Below are positions 45,801 through 58,230 of a DNA stretch of 64,000 nt, piece by piece. The position numbers and the translations under genes were made by a program. Position 1 is the first letter of the stretch. Each line of letters opens with the position of its first letter. The notes under the pieces were generated by a model. That model was not told the DNA's origin. It did no database searches and saw only the letters and a list, made by a program, of their open reading frames with translations. This stretch comes from Campylobacter sp. RM16189 (GTDB lineage: Bacteria > Campylobacterota > Campylobacteria > Campylobacterales > Campylobacteraceae): assembly GCF_012978815.1 (NCBI RefSeq), contig NZ_LIWR01000004.1:1-64000 (forward strand). The letters are read 5' to 3'.

Positions 45801-46058
45801 AGATCCTCAAAAGTTAAAAACAAAAAAGGCAAAGGAAAAATAGATTTCATAGCAGATGAAAAAAGACTGAACGTATCTCTATCAAGAGCAAAAAAACTTT
45901 TAATTATTGTTGGAGATATGGAATTTTTGTTTGATGCCGATATAAGTGGCGAAAGCAATCCTTTTAGAGAAATAATAAAGCATTGTAAATCAAATAAAGA
46001 CAAATACCAGATAATAAGCCTAAAAACAGGAAATAAAAATGGCAAAATTAAAAAATAA
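42840..46058 (+). CDS. Kinase-like plus SF1 helicase protein (Mokosh type I MkoA-like)
   Basis: The 1072-residue protein joins two parts. Residues about 10-265 form a serine/threonine-kinase fold: HQKNFYHGNINPDNILI stands where HRDLKPEN is expected, and LLDFGRSY gives an intact DFG (Asp147). The catalytic Asp and Lys of the HRD loop are replaced (Asn129, Asn131) and no glycine-rich loop is evident, so it is probably a pseudokinase. From about residue 560 there is a superfamily 1 helicase of the Upf1/COG1112 type: [12 protein letters not shown] (near 610), IAIVDEAGRATLSELL, VLVGDHKQLAPV, NYRSERNICELY, GTVDSFQGSDRDIIIYDCVR, and NVSLSRAKKLLIIVGD. With the PLD gene that follows, this is the Mokosh type I anti-phase architecture. 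No phage contact is visible; the role is inferred. Two start codons are possible (42840 or 42861). Confidence 0.85.
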   Translation: MKNELKIMNKILGKYKIIEEQDNGRILAKYNDNLYEIECFTKNQNDGFYSYTAKNLTQIHHQNISNLIIEEDNDKFYFIQKKYQEVEKLEYKIFQKYNETYRHSNLIKCYLQIISAIKYIHQKNFYHGNINPDNILIDYQNNVYLLDFGRSYLYSMLQNKPNKIFYAPEQLEKNEISKQSDIYSFGICMLKLIIDSFNGFIFFKAYKNPNDLNNLFQQIYENYELDDTENSLFLIAKKMIELNPENRLNLIDAEKELKELLSKYQKLNIFEINLSDRVVSDYIQKNSGVDKYNIEESLTEKLAHKKSFWSFGLDKKGQEEIKIAIDNNIFCCSAKDQSYLFCFNILNNSRKTEELYNQGLESDDYFKITIGHNHCNACDDVMDFRDSLREAFELKQAEDKKIEIDKKSISTEEELLDAEYKTIQEKKNEQFFMLSDIDKSKDEIKFKRYDDEKDSDFLDSINSMDSLSSNLKKYKNFKPGQQVIIESDNKTVNLAGEVVEYRQDTKILTVKFEKYTTNREIEKNIKYKISYDYQIEEIIWNKRQRALKDLQTSNVVIPNLLRKINNPNEFIKNDLVDVKSWNNESLDSNQKEAVVKSLSLAEDCEVLLIQGPPGTGKTTTITEIVKQILQNNKHDKILIASQSNQAVDNVLEKICEDEGKILRIGNDESKISMQAKNYTPNKVIDNLIKENLDRIKNNAIKHIDRNIQSDLRELQQDFFKRLQTITSNLTNKKGTKNNEFAVFFTKNIRLIFGTLLGISSWKDFKDIKFDIAIVDEAGRATLSELLVPCIKAKKIVLVGDHKQLAPVIDDDVFEKIDDKNNAKTSFFERLFERLKTADRENLKHTLTNNYRSERNICELYSNAFYDGNLNVSDEVNKTKQHGFKYFNSSVVWLDTSGLENKEDAQQGTGKINRCNATYIRKTLETLYRTIIDEKLNYDIGIITPYKAQKSLLEQNIKKKDFKELKIDIGTVDSFQGSDRDIIIYDCVRSSKVKNKKGKGKIDFIADEKRLNVSLSRAKKLLIIVGDMEFLFDADISGESNPFREIIKHCKSNKDKYQIISLKTGNKNGKIKK

Positions 46059-47406
46059 AGTAGAAACAAAAGAAAATTTTAAACCCGATTTAGAACTTTT
46101 AAATCACAAGTATAGTGATTTCTATGATAAATTTGTAATTTATGATGCTAAAGAAATAGTTTATCCTATATACAAAACCAAAATAGAGTATGAAATTTCA
46201 AAAGAGCAAGAGGTCCATCCCATAATTATAGGAATTTTAAAAATAATAAGCTATCTACAGAAAACAAAAGACACTCAAAGATATGATATTTTAAAAGATA
46301 TTACACTAATAGACACCGACATACTAGATAGCATCTTGGCAGAATTTAATATAAAAGGCTATATCAAAGTTGATAGTCTAAATGAGATCTCTTTAACTTC
46401 AAAAGGCAACGAAATACTTAAAAAAGAAAAAGAAAAAGTTAAAGAAACAACAACATCTTATATAGCCATAGATGGAGTATTAGGCAAAATTATAAAAGCC
46501 TCGAAGGAATCAAAAGACATAACACTAGACAACAAATCCAACAAAGAAGCTTTTGAATTCAAACCAAATTTCAGCATAAGACCAAGAATGCAAGAACTCG
46601 ATAGTGAATTTATAGACCAAAAAACATTAAGACAATTCATAATAGAGACTCTAAATGGAGTTGATAGGACAGATGACAATAAGCATGAAAATTATCAAGT
46701 GGATGAAATTTTAGCTATAGATACTAATAAATTTTTTAAAAAATATTTTTGTCTTTTTTATAAAAATATATATGAAGAGGAAAAAATTTTAGTTATAGAT
46801 AAAGAATATAATGAAGATACGAACGCTACACAACTTTTTGATAGATTACTTCAAGAGCAAAAATTTAGTGATGAAGTAAATCAAGAAGCGAAGGAATATA
46901 AAGAGAATGCAAGAAAATTTCAAGAACAAACTTCTGAACAAATAGAGGAAAAGTTAAGTATCAATCTAGATGAGGGTGCAATAATCCAAATGATGGAGCA
47001 TAAAAAATATTTTAAATATGTTTTAAAAAATGCTAAAAGTGCAATTTACATACAAAGCCCATGGATTAAAAGCAACATTTTAGAGATTTATATAGAGGAT
47101 ATAAAAGAAGCATTAAAAAGAGGTGTCAATATAACTATAAAATATGGAATGAAGCCTAGAAATAGGTTTGATAAAGTCATAGACGATAAATCAAAACAAA
47201 TCCTAGGCAGCCTTGACAAAAAAAGATTTAATCTTATAAAAACCGATGATCATTCTAAAATAATAATCTGTGATAATGATTTTATGATAATCGGTAGTTT
47301 TAATTGGCTAAGTTTTGGAGGCGAAGGAGACAGAGGCGAAATCTCAACTATAAATAAAAATAAAGAAGCTATAGAGGAAGAAAAGAAAAAATTTATTTCA
47401 GTATAA
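46039..47406 (+). CDS. PLD-family nuclease partner (Mokosh type I MkoB-like)
   Basis: The 455-residue protein ends in a phospholipase D-type nuclease domain. The core reads DHSKIIICDNDFMIIGSFNW: His405, Lys407 and Asp412 form one HKD motif, followed by GSFNW; a second HKD is absent, so the active unit would be a dimer. YIQSPWIKSNI and ITIKYGMKPRN belong to the same fold. The N-terminal half is charged and helical, with a winged-helix look at residues about 65-130. The start overlaps the helicase gene by 20 bases, meaning a coupled two-gene operon. In Mokosh type I, MkoB is the nuclease partner of the kinase-helicase. Confidence 0.85.
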   Translation: MAKLKNKVETKENFKPDLELLNHKYSDFYDKFVIYDAKEIVYPIYKTKIEYEISKEQEVHPIIIGILKIISYLQKTKDTQRYDILKDITLIDTDILDSILAEFNIKGYIKVDSLNEISLTSKGNEILKKEKEKVKETTTSYIAIDGVLGKIIKASKESKDITLDNKSNKEAFEFKPNFSIRPRMQELDSEFIDQKTLRQFIIETLNGVDRTDDNKHENYQVDEILAIDTNKFFKKYFCLFYKNIYEEEKILVIDKEYNEDTNATQLFDRLLQEQKFSDEVNQEAKEYKENARKFQEQTSEQIEEKLSINLDEGAIIQMMEHKKYFKYVLKNAKSAIYIQSPWIKSNILEIYIEDIKEALKRGVNITIKYGMKPRNRFDKVIDDKSKQILGSLDKKRFNLIKTDDHSKIIICDNDFMIIGSFNWLSFGGEGDRGEISTINKNKEAIEEEKKKFISV

Positions 47407-47420
47407 CTCACTATATTATT

Positions 47421-48317
47421 TTACTTTTCTTTTACCACTATAATTCCACTAAGAATTACTAGAATTATACCCAAAAATGCAACAGTGTTTGGCAGCCCAT
47501 CCCCCATAAAATATCCGATGATAATGGTAAAGATTACGTCGGCGTAGCTTACAGCCGCAACCGTGCCAGCCTTTTTACTTGCCGCATAAGCTTTAGTAAG
47601 ATACATCTGAAAGTAAAGTCCCGCAACACCCATTAAAAGGATCAAAAAGATGTTCTTGGTATCAGGCAGAACAAATTTGGAAAACAAAAATTCAAAGCCA
47701 TCTATCTGGATAAATTCCGCCAAACCCATAAAAACGATCGGAAGAGCCGTGCCAAACCCCATAAAAGAAAAGACTATAACGCGAGTATCATAGCTCTTTT
47801 TAAGCTCTCTAACGCTCGTATACGCCATCGCAGCCCCTACTCCGCTCCAAATTCCAAGCCAATCGGTCTTTGAGATACCAAGCTCAGGCTGTATAATAAG
47901 CAAAATCCCGCCAAATCCGATAAATATCGCCATCCAACCGCGCGAGCTTAGCCTCTCGCCCATAAACATCGCAGCAAGCAGTGCCGTAAATATCGGGCTG
48001 GTTTTAGAAAATGTAAATGCCGCGCCTAAATTTATATGAGCGATGTTATAAAAAAACGCAAAGAGCGCGAGCGTGCCGATAACTCCTCTAAATATGAGCA
48101 GATACGGATGTCCGCCCTTTTGATGCGCAGGCTTTTTATAAAGCGAATAAACGATCATCACAAGACCGATCAAATTTCTAAAAAAGACAACTTCGATAGA
48201 CGGCATATCGGCACTTATTACTTTTGCAAGAGCTCCTGTTATCGCAAAAAGCATACAAGCGATAATCATATAATAAGTGCCCAAATGCCTCATTAAAAAT
48301 TTATGCAACAACCCCAT
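47421..48317 (-). CDS. EamA-family drug/metabolite transporter
   Basis: The 298-residue protein has ten hydrophobic helices in two repeated halves of five, the EamA/DMT layout. Segments such as VVFFRNLIGLVMIVYSLY, FTFSKTSPIFTALLAAMFMGE and AVSYADVIFTIIIGYFMGD are typical. The substrate is unknown. It is convergent with the PLD gene, with 14 bases between, and divergent from der. By recalled C. jejuni order it would be Cj0385c, next to kdsA; here the two Mokosh-like genes lie in between. Confidence 0.88.
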   Translation of the reverse strand: MGLLHKFLMRHLGTYYMIIACMLFAITGALAKVISADMPSIEVVFFRNLIGLVMIVYSLYKKPAHQKGGHPYLLIFRGVIGTLALFAFFYNIAHINLGAAFTFSKTSPIFTALLAAMFMGERLSSRGWMAIFIGFGGILLIIQPELGISKTDWLGIWSGVGAAMAYTSVRELKKSYDTRVIVFSFMGFGTALPIVFMGLAEFIQIDGFEFLFSKFVLPDTKNIFLILLMGVAGLYFQMYLTKAYAASKKAGTVAAVSYADVIFTIIIGYFMGDGLPNTVAFLGIILVILSGIIVVKEK

Positions 48318-48339
48318 AACCTTTTTAAAATTTGAGCGT

Positions 48340-48345
48340 ATTGTA
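48340..48345 (-). promoter_or_regulatory. Possible -10 box of the EamA gene
   Basis: TACAAT on the minus strand 23 bases upstream of the ATG at 48317; AAAAAGG lies just before the start codon as ribosome-binding site. Confidence 0.35.
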
Positions 48346-48389
48346 GTGCAAAACGGCTTAAATTTATAAACATCGCAGGCAAAAATTTG

Positions 48390-48395
48390 TATAAT
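48390..48395 (+). promoter_or_regulatory. Promoter -10 box for der
   Basis: TATAAT preceded by AAAAATTTG, 24 bases before the GTG start of der, with AAAGGA between as ribosome-binding site. Probably drives der-aroK-trpS-serS-pflB. Confidence 0.6.
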
Positions 48396-48418
48396 AGCGA
48401 AATTTAAAGGAATATAAA

Positions 48419-49807
48419 GTGCAAAAAATCATACTTGTCGGAAAGCCAAACGTAGGCAAAAGTTCGCTTTTTAATCGCTTGGCAAAAAGGCGCATAGCTA
48501 TCACTTCAGACGTAAGCGGAACCACTCGCGACACGAACAAAGCCCAGATCACCATAGATGATAGGCAATGTATTTTGGTAGATAGCGGCGGACTTGATGA
48601 CAGTAGCGAGCTTTTTAGAAACGTTAAGGAAAAAACCCTCAAAGAGGCGCAGAATTCAGACGCGATTATCTACATGGTGGACGGCAAAAATTTCCCAGAC
48701 GATGAAGATAAGGCTATGTTTTATGCACTTTTAAAGCTAAATTTGCCGACCGCACTTGTCGTAAATAAAGTAGATAGCAAAAAAGACGAGCAGCGAGCTT
48801 GGGAATTTGATAGCTTCGGCGCAAGGGATATTTTTAGCATATCCGTCACTCACAATGCGGGAGTAGATGAGCTTAGCGACTGGATTTATAAACACCTTAA
48901 AGACGAGATCAGACCCGACTTGGATGATGATTTTGACGAATTTTTAGAAAATTTCGATGAAGAGGGCGAATTTAGCGATACTATCCAAGAGCAAAATTTC
49001 GAATCAAAAAATATAAAAGTAGGAATTATAGGCCGCGTAAATGTGGGCAAAAGCTCGCTTTTAAACGCTTTGGTTAAGGATGCAAGAGCCGTAGTTAGCG
49101 ATGTGGCGGGCACTACTATAGATCCTGTAAATGAAACATTTGTTTATGAAGATAGGGTAATAGAATTTGTCGATACCGCAGGCATCAGAAGGCGCGGCAA
49201 GATAGAAGGCATCGAAAGATACGCGCTAAATAGAACAGAAAGCGTGCTTGAAAACACCGATATCGCTCTGCTCGTGCTTGACTCTAGCGAGCCTCTAACC
49301 GAGCTTGATGAGCGTATCGCAGGGCTTGCGAGCAAATTTAACCTCGGCGTGATAATCGTGCTAAACAAATGGGACAAAAGCGAAGTAGAGTTTGACGAGA
49401 TGAAAAAGATCATCAAAGATAAGTTTAAATTTCTAACATACGCGCCGATAATCAGCGTTAGTGCGCTTGGCGGCAAGAGAGTGCATAAAATTTACTCGCT
49501 CATCTTTGAAGTTTATAAAAATTTCACTCAAAAAATTCAGACTTCAAAGCTAAACGAACTCATCGAAGAAGCTACCAAAATCCACCCGATACCGCGTGAA
49601 AAAGGCAAGAGTGTTAGGATTTATTATGCCGTGCAGTTTGGCTTTGCGCCGCCTAAGATAGCTCTTATCATGAATCGTCCGCGCGCGCTTCACTTTAGCT
49701 ATAAACGCTATCTTACAAACAAACTGCGCGAAAGATTTGATCTAAACGGCGTTCCTGTCGTACTCATACCAAAAAATAGAAGCAGCGAGGAAAAAGATGA
49801 GCAGTAA
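48419..49807 (+). CDS. der: Ribosome-assembly GTPase Der (EngA)
   Basis: Der is an essential GTPase with two GTP-binding domains that helps assemble the 50S subunit. The 462-residue protein starts at GTG 48419. The first G domain has [21 protein letters not shown] and NKVDS; the second has [23 protein letters not shown] and NKWDKS. The C-terminal KH-like domain ends with [16 protein letters not shown]. An acidic linker joins the G domains (about residues 160-195). Its end overlaps aroK by 11 bases. Confidence 0.96.
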   Translation: MQKIILVGKPNVGKSSLFNRLAKRRIAITSDVSGTTRDTNKAQITIDDRQCILVDSGGLDDSSELFRNVKEKTLKEAQNSDAIIYMVDGKNFPDDEDKAMFYALLKLNLPTALVVNKVDSKKDEQRAWEFDSFGARDIFSISVTHNAGVDELSDWIYKHLKDEIRPDLDDDFDEFLENFDEEGEFSDTIQEQNFESKNIKVGIIGRVNVGKSSLLNALVKDARAVVSDVAGTTIDPVNETFVYEDRVIEFVDTAGIRRRGKIEGIERYALNRTESVLENTDIALLVLDSSEPLTELDERIAGLASKFNLGVIIVLNKWDKSEVEFDEMKKIIKDKFKFLTYAPIISVSALGGKRVHKIYSLIFEVYKNFTQKIQTSKLNELIEEATKIHPIPREKGKSVRIYYAVQFGFAPPKIALIMNRPRALHFSYKRYLTNKLRERFDLNGVPVVLIPKNRSSEEKDEQ

Positions 49808-50321
49808 CTTAGTCTTAATCGGCTTCATGGGCGTTGGAAAAGGAACGGTCGCAAGGGAGCTTTGCAAAAGACTAAAGCGACTCATGCTTGATACGGACGA
49901 TCTTATCGAAAGTAGCGAAAATTTAAAAATTCGCGAAATTTTTGAGACAAAGGGCGAAGAGTATTTTAGAAAGCAAGAGCGATTAGTCGCTAAAAATTTA
50001 GCCGCTAACGTACAAAACTGCGTGATAGCAGGTGGCGGAGGCTTTGTAAACGTTAAAAATTTAAACAAAATCGGCACTGTTATATATCTTAAATCAAGCT
50101 TTGAGGGCATAATAAAACGCATAGAAAATAGCCAAAACGCCGAGAAGAAATTTGCCAAACGTCCGCTTTTAAAAGATAGAGACAAAGCAAAAGAGCTATT
50201 TAAAACAAGAAAGAAAATTTACGAGAAAAAAGCCGATATCGCCATCGATGTTGAAGGTAAAACCCCTGAAAAAATAGCAAAAGAGATTATTAAAAAATTT
50301 AAAGACAGGCAAAAAGGATAG
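49797..50321 (+). CDS. aroK: Shikimate kinase
   Basis: AroK phosphorylates shikimate on the route to chorismate. The 174-residue protein has the P-loop [20 protein letters not shown] for magnesium and substrate, a region [13 protein letters not shown], and the GGGGFVN shikimate-binding loop; the lid Arg region is KRPLLKD. The start overlaps der and is coupled to it. trpS begins 5 bases on. Confidence 0.95.
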   Translation: MSSNLVLIGFMGVGKGTVARELCKRLKRLMLDTDDLIESSENLKIREIFETKGEEYFRKQERLVAKNLAANVQNCVIAGGGGFVNVKNLNKIGTVIYLKSSFEGIIKRIENSQNAEKKFAKRPLLKDRDKAKELFKTRKKIYEKKADIAIDVEGKTPEKIAKEIIKKFKDRQKG

Positions 50322-50325
50322 AAAT

Positions 50326-52543
<2,218 letters not shown>

Positions 52544-52544
<1 letters not shown>

Positions 52545-54889
52545 TGGCTGAAGAAAATGTAGTCATACTAGAGGAAGCCGACGAATCAAAAAACGAAAAA
52601 CCTCAAGATGAAGGGCTTATCTCCCTTGATAGTTTGCAAGAGGAGCAAGCCAAATCAGATCAGCCTGAGAAGATCGTAGTCAAAAAAAGCAAAAAAAAGC
52701 TTTTAATAATCGTCGCAATTGTAGCCTTAGTATCGGCTATACTAATAGCTATAATTTTATTTTTTGTTTTCAAAGAAGATAAGAGTTCAGATATTGATCC
52801 GTCTAAACTCGCAAGAGAAATCGAAGACCGCTTTGAAGTGCAGAAATTTGGCGCTTCAAAGATCGATGACATGATACAAAAGGCTAATATCTTATACGAA
52901 AAGGGCAATAAATTTGAAGCGCTTAAAATTTATGAAAACATAGCAATTTTTAACGAGTCTTTATCAAACTACAACTTAGGCGTATCTCAAATGAGACAAC
53001 AAAAATTTGATGATGCGCTAGAGTCATTTAAAAAAGCGATCAACAACAAAGAAAATATAGCAGTAAGTGCTATAAATGCGGCTGTATGCTCACTAGAGCT
53101 TAATAACAAGCAAAATTTTCAATACTATATAGATTTAGCAAATTCATTTCTTCAAGATGAGTCAGATTCTCCACTTTATAACTACTACTATGCACTTATA
53201 AACTACTACAAGAGTCATTATATAGAGGCTTTGCGAGCACTTTCCCATCCTGTCAACGGACACTATAAAGACAAATATGAGTACCTTAGTGCAAAAATTT
53301 TAAGCTATTTAAATCAAAACAAAGAGGCTATAGAACTACTAGAAAAACAAAGGGAATTTGATGCAAGTTTGACCCTTGGTATGCTTTACGCTAAAGAAGG
53401 GGAGTATGAGAAGGCTAGAAACAAGCTAAATATCGCTCTTAAAAGTGAAAGCAACACTGATAAAATCGACTCGATACTGGCTTTAATCGATATTAAAACA
53501 AATAACTATCCAGCTGCAGCCGATGGGCTAAAAATGGTCTTTTTAAAAGATCCGTTATTCTTAAATAATAATTTTCCGATTAAAACGATACTAAAACCGG
53601 AACTATTTGATGTAAATTTAGCTCAAATGCATTTTAAAAACGATATATTTTTTGACAAAACCAGAAGATATGAGGTCTTGTTTTATTTCGCACCTTACAA
53701 AGTTTTTGATCCTGGCCAAACGATAAACTACATAAGAAAAGGTGGAGTTAGTCTGTTTTTAGATGATGCAAGCGCAGCAAGCAACTACCTAAATACAAGC
53801 GGAATGATATCAAAGGTAAATTTAGAAATATCAAAAGCCATAGCAAGCGCTTTAAACTACAAACTAAAAGAGGCAAATGCGCATTTTGCAAAGCTTATTT
53901 CAATCTATCCGGAACACTCAGTGCTTCACTACAACCTTGCTTTAAGTTACGCTCAACTTGGCAACTTCTCTCTTGCGGCTAAGCACTTTATTACAAGTTA
54001 TCACCTTGATCCTACAAATCATCTTGCCGGAGTTTTTGGCGCAATATCAAACGATATAAATAGCATTAATAACACAAAATTTATTAAAGAGATAACTGAA
54101 AATTTAGCGCAAGATCATAATATAAAAGAGGTTAATTTGTATAAGGCTCTAATGGAACTCATCTCCGGTAATCAAAATGCGCTAATAAGATGGCTTGAAG
54201 AAGAAAAGGAAGAGAGCGCTATAAATTTAGCATTTGACGCGATAATAGCTAAAATTGTAAATAGAGATGAGGACTTTATCGCAAAGAGCGAAATTTTAAA
54301 ATCGAAGCTTCCAGATGACGTAATATCAAATATTTTAAGCTTTATATCCAAATTTAAAGATAGTAATATCAAAGAGTATGTGCGCCAAATCCAAATCTAT
54401 TTTCACAATAAAGAGCTAAATGAAGCAGCTTTTTATCACGGCGCAAACATTATCAAAGAACAATATATTAAGCTTCTTCAAATTTCAGGACTACTTAACT
54501 ACGAGAGAGAAAAACTTAAAAAATTAATTGCAAACGGTAATCAAAATGATATAAATTTATTACAAACTCTCGCGTATATAGATATTTTTACTAACGATTT
54601 CGAAGAGAGCTATCAAATATACAATAAAATCATAGATGAGTTTAAGATTACCGACGCAGGAACACTGTTTCTAACATCTGTGGCCGCAATAGGCTCCAAT
54701 CACCCTCAAAATGCAATCGCTCTTTTGGAGCTATCAAAGCTAACCGATCCAAACGCCTTTGAAAGCAGACTGGCGCTTGCACTCTTATATCAAGAGATTG
54801 GCAATATAGATGCTGCTGTAATACAATACAATCTAATCAAAGATACTAAATTTAAAAGCAAATTTTTTGATTTTATGTTAAAGCATTAA
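52544..54889 (+). CDS. pflB: Flagellar motor scaffold PflB (TPR protein)
   Basis: The 781-residue protein has a charged cytoplasmic N terminus (about 45 residues), one membrane helix (LLIIVAIVALVSAILIAIIL, about residues 49-68) and a large periplasmic region of TPR-type helical repeats, for instance NILYEKGNKFEALKIYENI and LHYNLALSYAQLGNFSLAA. By position after serS and by layout this is the counterpart of C. jejuni Cj0390 (PflB), which forms the medial-disk scaffold that recruits stators in the high-torque flagellar motor. It starts at GTG 52544, overlapping serS, which is an unusual place for a flagellar gene. The name relies on synteny as I recall it. Confidence 0.75.
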
Positions 54890-54988
54890 CTTTAATATAT
54901 TATTTTAAGAATTATTTGAATACATTAATGGTTCACATCATCAAAGCCGAATGCCAAATTTAGCAAACGGCTTGTAATAGAGCTAAAT

Positions 54989-56101
54989 TTATTTACCTGT
55001 TTTCATTCTTTCCAACCACTTGCAACCCTCCTCATTGCCGGCTTGGCAAGCCTGTGTGGAAATTTGTGCTAGCCACTCGCAAGCATCAACGCTATTTAAT
55101 TTGCAAGCTTTATATGCGTACTCCATTGCTTTTTTAGCATCTTGTTGGCTAAGAGCGGCAGCTCCAAAGCAACCGTTGCTATATCCGTATTCGCAAGCTT
55201 TATCATAATAATAAAGCATTTTTTCAGGATCGTTTTTATGAGCGTTCGCCGCCATATAACAAGAGTGGGGATCTTTGTTTTCGCAAGCTATCTCCTCGCT
55301 TGTGATTTTGCCTAGCTTTTCGCAAGCTTTGCTTTTTCTGTTGTGTTTGCAAGCGATAGAAAATAGCTCACTTGCCTTTTTCTCATCCTTCATACCGTAT
55401 TTGTCAGTTTCATAAAGTACGCCTAGTTGGGTGCAACCTTCAGGATATTTATCGGGGCAAATTTTCTCTAAAATCTCTTTGCTTTTTTTGATATCTTGTT
55501 TCACACCTATACCATCAGCGTAAAAAAAGCCCACCGTAGGGCACATATTATACACGCCCCTTTCGCACAAGCCGTTATAGACCTCAAACGCCTTTTCATA
55601 ATTCTTCTCTACGCCCTGACCGTAGTAGTACATATAGGCAAGATATGTGCAAGCATCCTCGTCCTTGCCTAGGTCACAACCCTTTTTTGCATACTTAAAC
55701 GAAGCTTCAAAGTCCTTTTTGTCATACGCAGAGACTGCGAGCTTACCGCAACTTGCAGCGTCATTCGCCTTGCAAGCCGCTTCACGTTTTTCTTTAAGCT
55801 CTTTTGCATAGCCCTTTTCACAGCACATTTTGTCTTGATCATTTAGGTCGCAGCACATTTTGTAATACATAATAGCCTTTTGCGGATCGCTTGCAACGCC
55901 CGGTCTTCCGAAATCATAGTACGAACCAATCTGCTTGCAAGATGACCAAACCTTATCCTTTACGCAAGCTTCGTGTTCAAAAGGCATAGACTCTATGATT
56001 TTACCGTCTACTCTTAACTCCATTGCGATTGATTCATTGGTTCTTGCATGAGCCGATAGCCCAAGAAGTGCTGCAAAAACAATAAAACCTAACTTTCTCA
56101 C
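54989..56101 (-). CDS. Secreted Sel1-repeat cysteine-rich protein
   Basis: The 370-residue protein begins with a signal peptide (MRKLGFIVFAALLGLSAHA). Sel1-type repeats follow, with cysteine pairs such as ACTYLAYMYYYGQGVEKN, MCPTVGFFYADGIGVKQ and GCTQLGVLYETDKYG, each followed by a helix ending in a CE or CP motif. It is of the same Hcp-like class as the protein at 3810, but the repeats are less regular and it has an extra N-terminal and C-terminal stretch. No enzymatic motif is visible. It is convergent with pflB, separated by 99 bases. Confidence 0.8.
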   Translation of the reverse strand: MRKLGFIVFAALLGLSAHARTNESIAMELRVDGKIIESMPFEHEACVKDKVWSSCKQIGSYYDFGRPGVASDPQKAIMYYKMCCDLNDQDKMCCEKGYAKELKEKREAACKANDAASCGKLAVSAYDKKDFEASFKYAKKGCDLGKDEDACTYLAYMYYYGQGVEKNYEKAFEVYNGLCERGVYNMCPTVGFFYADGIGVKQDIKKSKEILEKICPDKYPEGCTQLGVLYETDKYGMKDEKKASELFSIACKHNRKSKACEKLGKITSEEIACENKDPHSCYMAANAHKNDPEKMLYYYDKACEYGYSNGCFGAAALSQQDAKKAMEYAYKACKLNSVDACEWLAQISTQACQAGNEEGCKWLERMKTGK

Positions 56102-56300
56102 AGTAATCTCCTTGTATTAAATTTTCTATTGGCATTATAATAAATTTTATTACTAAATATCAATATAATGTGCTTATTCTTAATAAGGACACTTGCAAAT
56201 TAAATATTTTATATAAATTTTTATTACTTTAATTTTATTATTTTAATTTTTTAGTTGTTTTTATAAAATATAAATAATATTTTTTAATCAAGGATAATTA

Positions 56301-56654
56301 ATGACTTTTTCTCAATCTATAAAAAATTGCTTTAGCAACTATGCAACATTTCATGGCAGAGCATCTAGGTCTGAGTATTGGTGGTTCGCACTTTTTAATG
56401 TTCTCGTATACATATTGGCAAGCGCGATAGACACGACGATAAATTCTTCAATATTTTATACCATATCTGTATTAGTGCTTTTTTTGCCAACTATTTCTGT
56501 CTCCATAAGAAGACTACACGATATCAATAAAAGTGGCTGGTTTTATCTTCTGTTTTTAATACCGATTATAGGGATAATCATACTTATAATATGGTTTGTA
56601 AAGCGTGGAACAATAGGCCCTAATCAATTTGGAGACGACCCTGTTTTAGAATAA
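56301..56654 (+). CDS. DUF805 inner-membrane protein
   Basis: The 117-residue protein has the DUF805 signature: an N-terminal FHGRASRSEYWWFALFN, three or four hydrophobic helices, and RRLHDINKSGWFYLLFLIP near the middle. The family is widespread and of unknown function. It is a single gene, divergent from the Sel1 gene across a 199-base AT-rich gap, and ends in the hairpin at 56661. Confidence 0.9.
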   Translation: MTFSQSIKNCFSNYATFHGRASRSEYWWFALFNVLVYILASAIDTTINSSIFYTISVLVLFLPTISVSIRRLHDINKSGWFYLLFLIPIIGIIILIIWFVKRGTIGPNQFGDDPVLE

Positions 56655-56660
56655 AATTAA

Positions 56661-56693
56661 ATTAGCTCCCAACCTGAGTGGTTGCGAGCTAAT
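56661..56693. terminator. Terminator between DUF805 and leuA
   Basis: A 14-bp stem with one mismatch (arms ATTAGCTCCCAACC and GGTTGCGAGCTAAT), loop TGAGT, followed by TTTTT. The arms begin with AATTT on the other strand too, so it serves both convergent genes. Confidence 0.8.
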
Positions 56694-56706
56694 TTTTAGA
56701 TTATAT

Positions 56707-58230
56707 CTATTTACTTAAATTTTTGATCCTAATAAAGCTATTTAACGCACCTACATAGGCCTTCGCACTAGCCATCATAGTATCTATATCAAGCCCATGT
56801 CCTATAACAGCGTTATTTTTATCAAATTCTACCTTAACTATAACGCTAGCCAAAGCATCTTTACCCTGACTAACCGCACTTACTTTATAGTCTTTTAATA
56901 CTCCATTTATCTTACTTATGCGATCAATAACCTTAAATATCGCATCTACTGTTCCATTTCCAAGAGCCGCATCGCTAATAAACTCATCCTTATGCTTTAT
57001 CGTTACAGCAGCACTTGCAAGCCCTTTATTGCAGTTATTTTGACTTAGAGTTACTATTTCGTAAGCTTGCGGAATTTTAATAAATTCACTAGTAACAAGA
57101 GCGCGGATATCATCATCAAATACCTCTTTTTTCTTATCGGCAAGCTCTTTAAATTTATCAAACGCTTCGTTTAGCGCTTCGCTATCAAGCTCAAAACCAA
57201 GACTTATTAGTTTATCTTTAAAAGCGTGACGTCCAGAATGTTTACCAAGAACCAATGAATTTTTCTCAAGCCCTATGCTTTCAGCTGAGATTATCTCATA
57301 AGTTTCTTTATGTTTTAATACGCCGTCTTGGTGAATTCCACTTTCGTGAGCAAAGGCGTTTTTACCCACTATAGCCTTATTTGGCTGAGGCTCGATACCT
57401 GTTATTGTTGCTACAAGACGAGAGCTTGGATAAATTTCTTTACAAATTATATCTGTATATAATGGAGCAAAGATATCCTGACGCGTTTTTATCGCCATTA
57501 CGATCTCTTCTAGGCTTGCATTACCGGCTCTTTCTCCAAGTCCATTTAAGGTACACTCCACTTGCCTGGCTCCAGCCATTACCGCAGCTAAAGAATTAGC
57601 CGTAGCAAGCCCTAAATCGTTATGATTATGGACTGAGACTATTGCTCGCCCATTTATAAATTTTACCATCTCGCTTATCATTGCCGTAAGCTCGTTTGGC
57701 AATCGATACCCAACGGTATCAGGTAGATTTATAGTCTTTGCTCCTGCCTGTATAACAGCCTCACAAATCTCTTTCATAAATCCTAGCTCAGTCCTACCCG
57801 CATCCTCGCAACTAAACTCAACGTCATCACAAAATGTTTTAGCATATTTTACAGCTTCAACAGCACGGTGTATCACTTCGTCAGGTTTCATCTTAAGCTT
57901 ATACTCCATATGAATCGGACTTGTAGCGATAAATGTATGGATTCTATTTTTTTTAGCAGGAAATATAGCCTCTCCGGCAGCTTTGATATCTCTTTCTACG
58001 GCTCTTGCAAGAGAACAAACGGTAATATTTGAAGACTGCTTTGCTATCTGATTTATCGCATCAAAGTCTCCCGGGCTTGCTGCAGCAAACCCAGCCTCCA
58101 TCACATCCACTCCAAGGCGCTCAAGTTGAAGAGCTATTCTTAACTTCTCTTCAGTATTCATTGAGGCACCAGGGCTTTGCTCGCCATCTCTTAATGTGGT
58201 ATCAAATATAATTATTTTATTATTATTCAT
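56707..58230 (-). CDS. leuA: 2-isopropylmalate synthase
   Basis: LeuA condenses 2-oxoisovalerate with acetyl-CoA, the first step of leucine synthesis. The 507-residue protein has the metal-site [31 protein letters not shown], the [15 protein letters not shown] loop, HESGIHQDG, and a C-terminal regulatory domain (about residues 385-507) expected to bind leucine. AAGGAT precedes the ATG. It follows pssA on the same strand after a 134-base gap with a small hairpin (58286-58306 region) and no leader-peptide attenuator that I can see. Confidence 0.96.
   Translation of the reverse strand: MNNNKIIIFDTTLRDGEQSPGASMNTEEKLRIALQLERLGVDVMEAGFAAASPGDFDAINQIAKQSSNITVCSLARAVERDIKAAGEAIFPAKKNRIHTFIATSPIHMEYKLKMKPDEVIHRAVEAVKYAKTFCDDVEFSCEDAGRTELGFMKEICEAVIQAGAKTINLPDTVGYRLPNELTAMISEMVKFINGRAIVSVHNHNDLGLATANSLAAVMAGARQVECTLNGLGERAGNASLEEIVMAIKTRQDIFAPLYTDIICKEIYPSSRLVATITGIEPQPNKAIVGKNAFAHESGIHQDGVLKHKETYEIISAESIGLEKNSLVLGKHSGRHAFKDKLISLGFELDSEALNEAFDKFKELADKKKEVFDDDIRALVTSEFIKIPQAYEIVTLSQNNCNKGLASAAVTIKHKDEFISDAALGNGTVDAIFKVIDRISKINGVLKDYKVSAVSQGKDALASVIVKVEFDKNNAVIGHGLDIDTMMASAKAYVGALNSFIRIKNLSK

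Noticed and set aside
54890..54988. Hairpin AAGCCG...CGGCTT between pflB and the Sel1 gene as terminator
   Set aside because: Only six base pairs with a long loop and no T-run; too weak to list.
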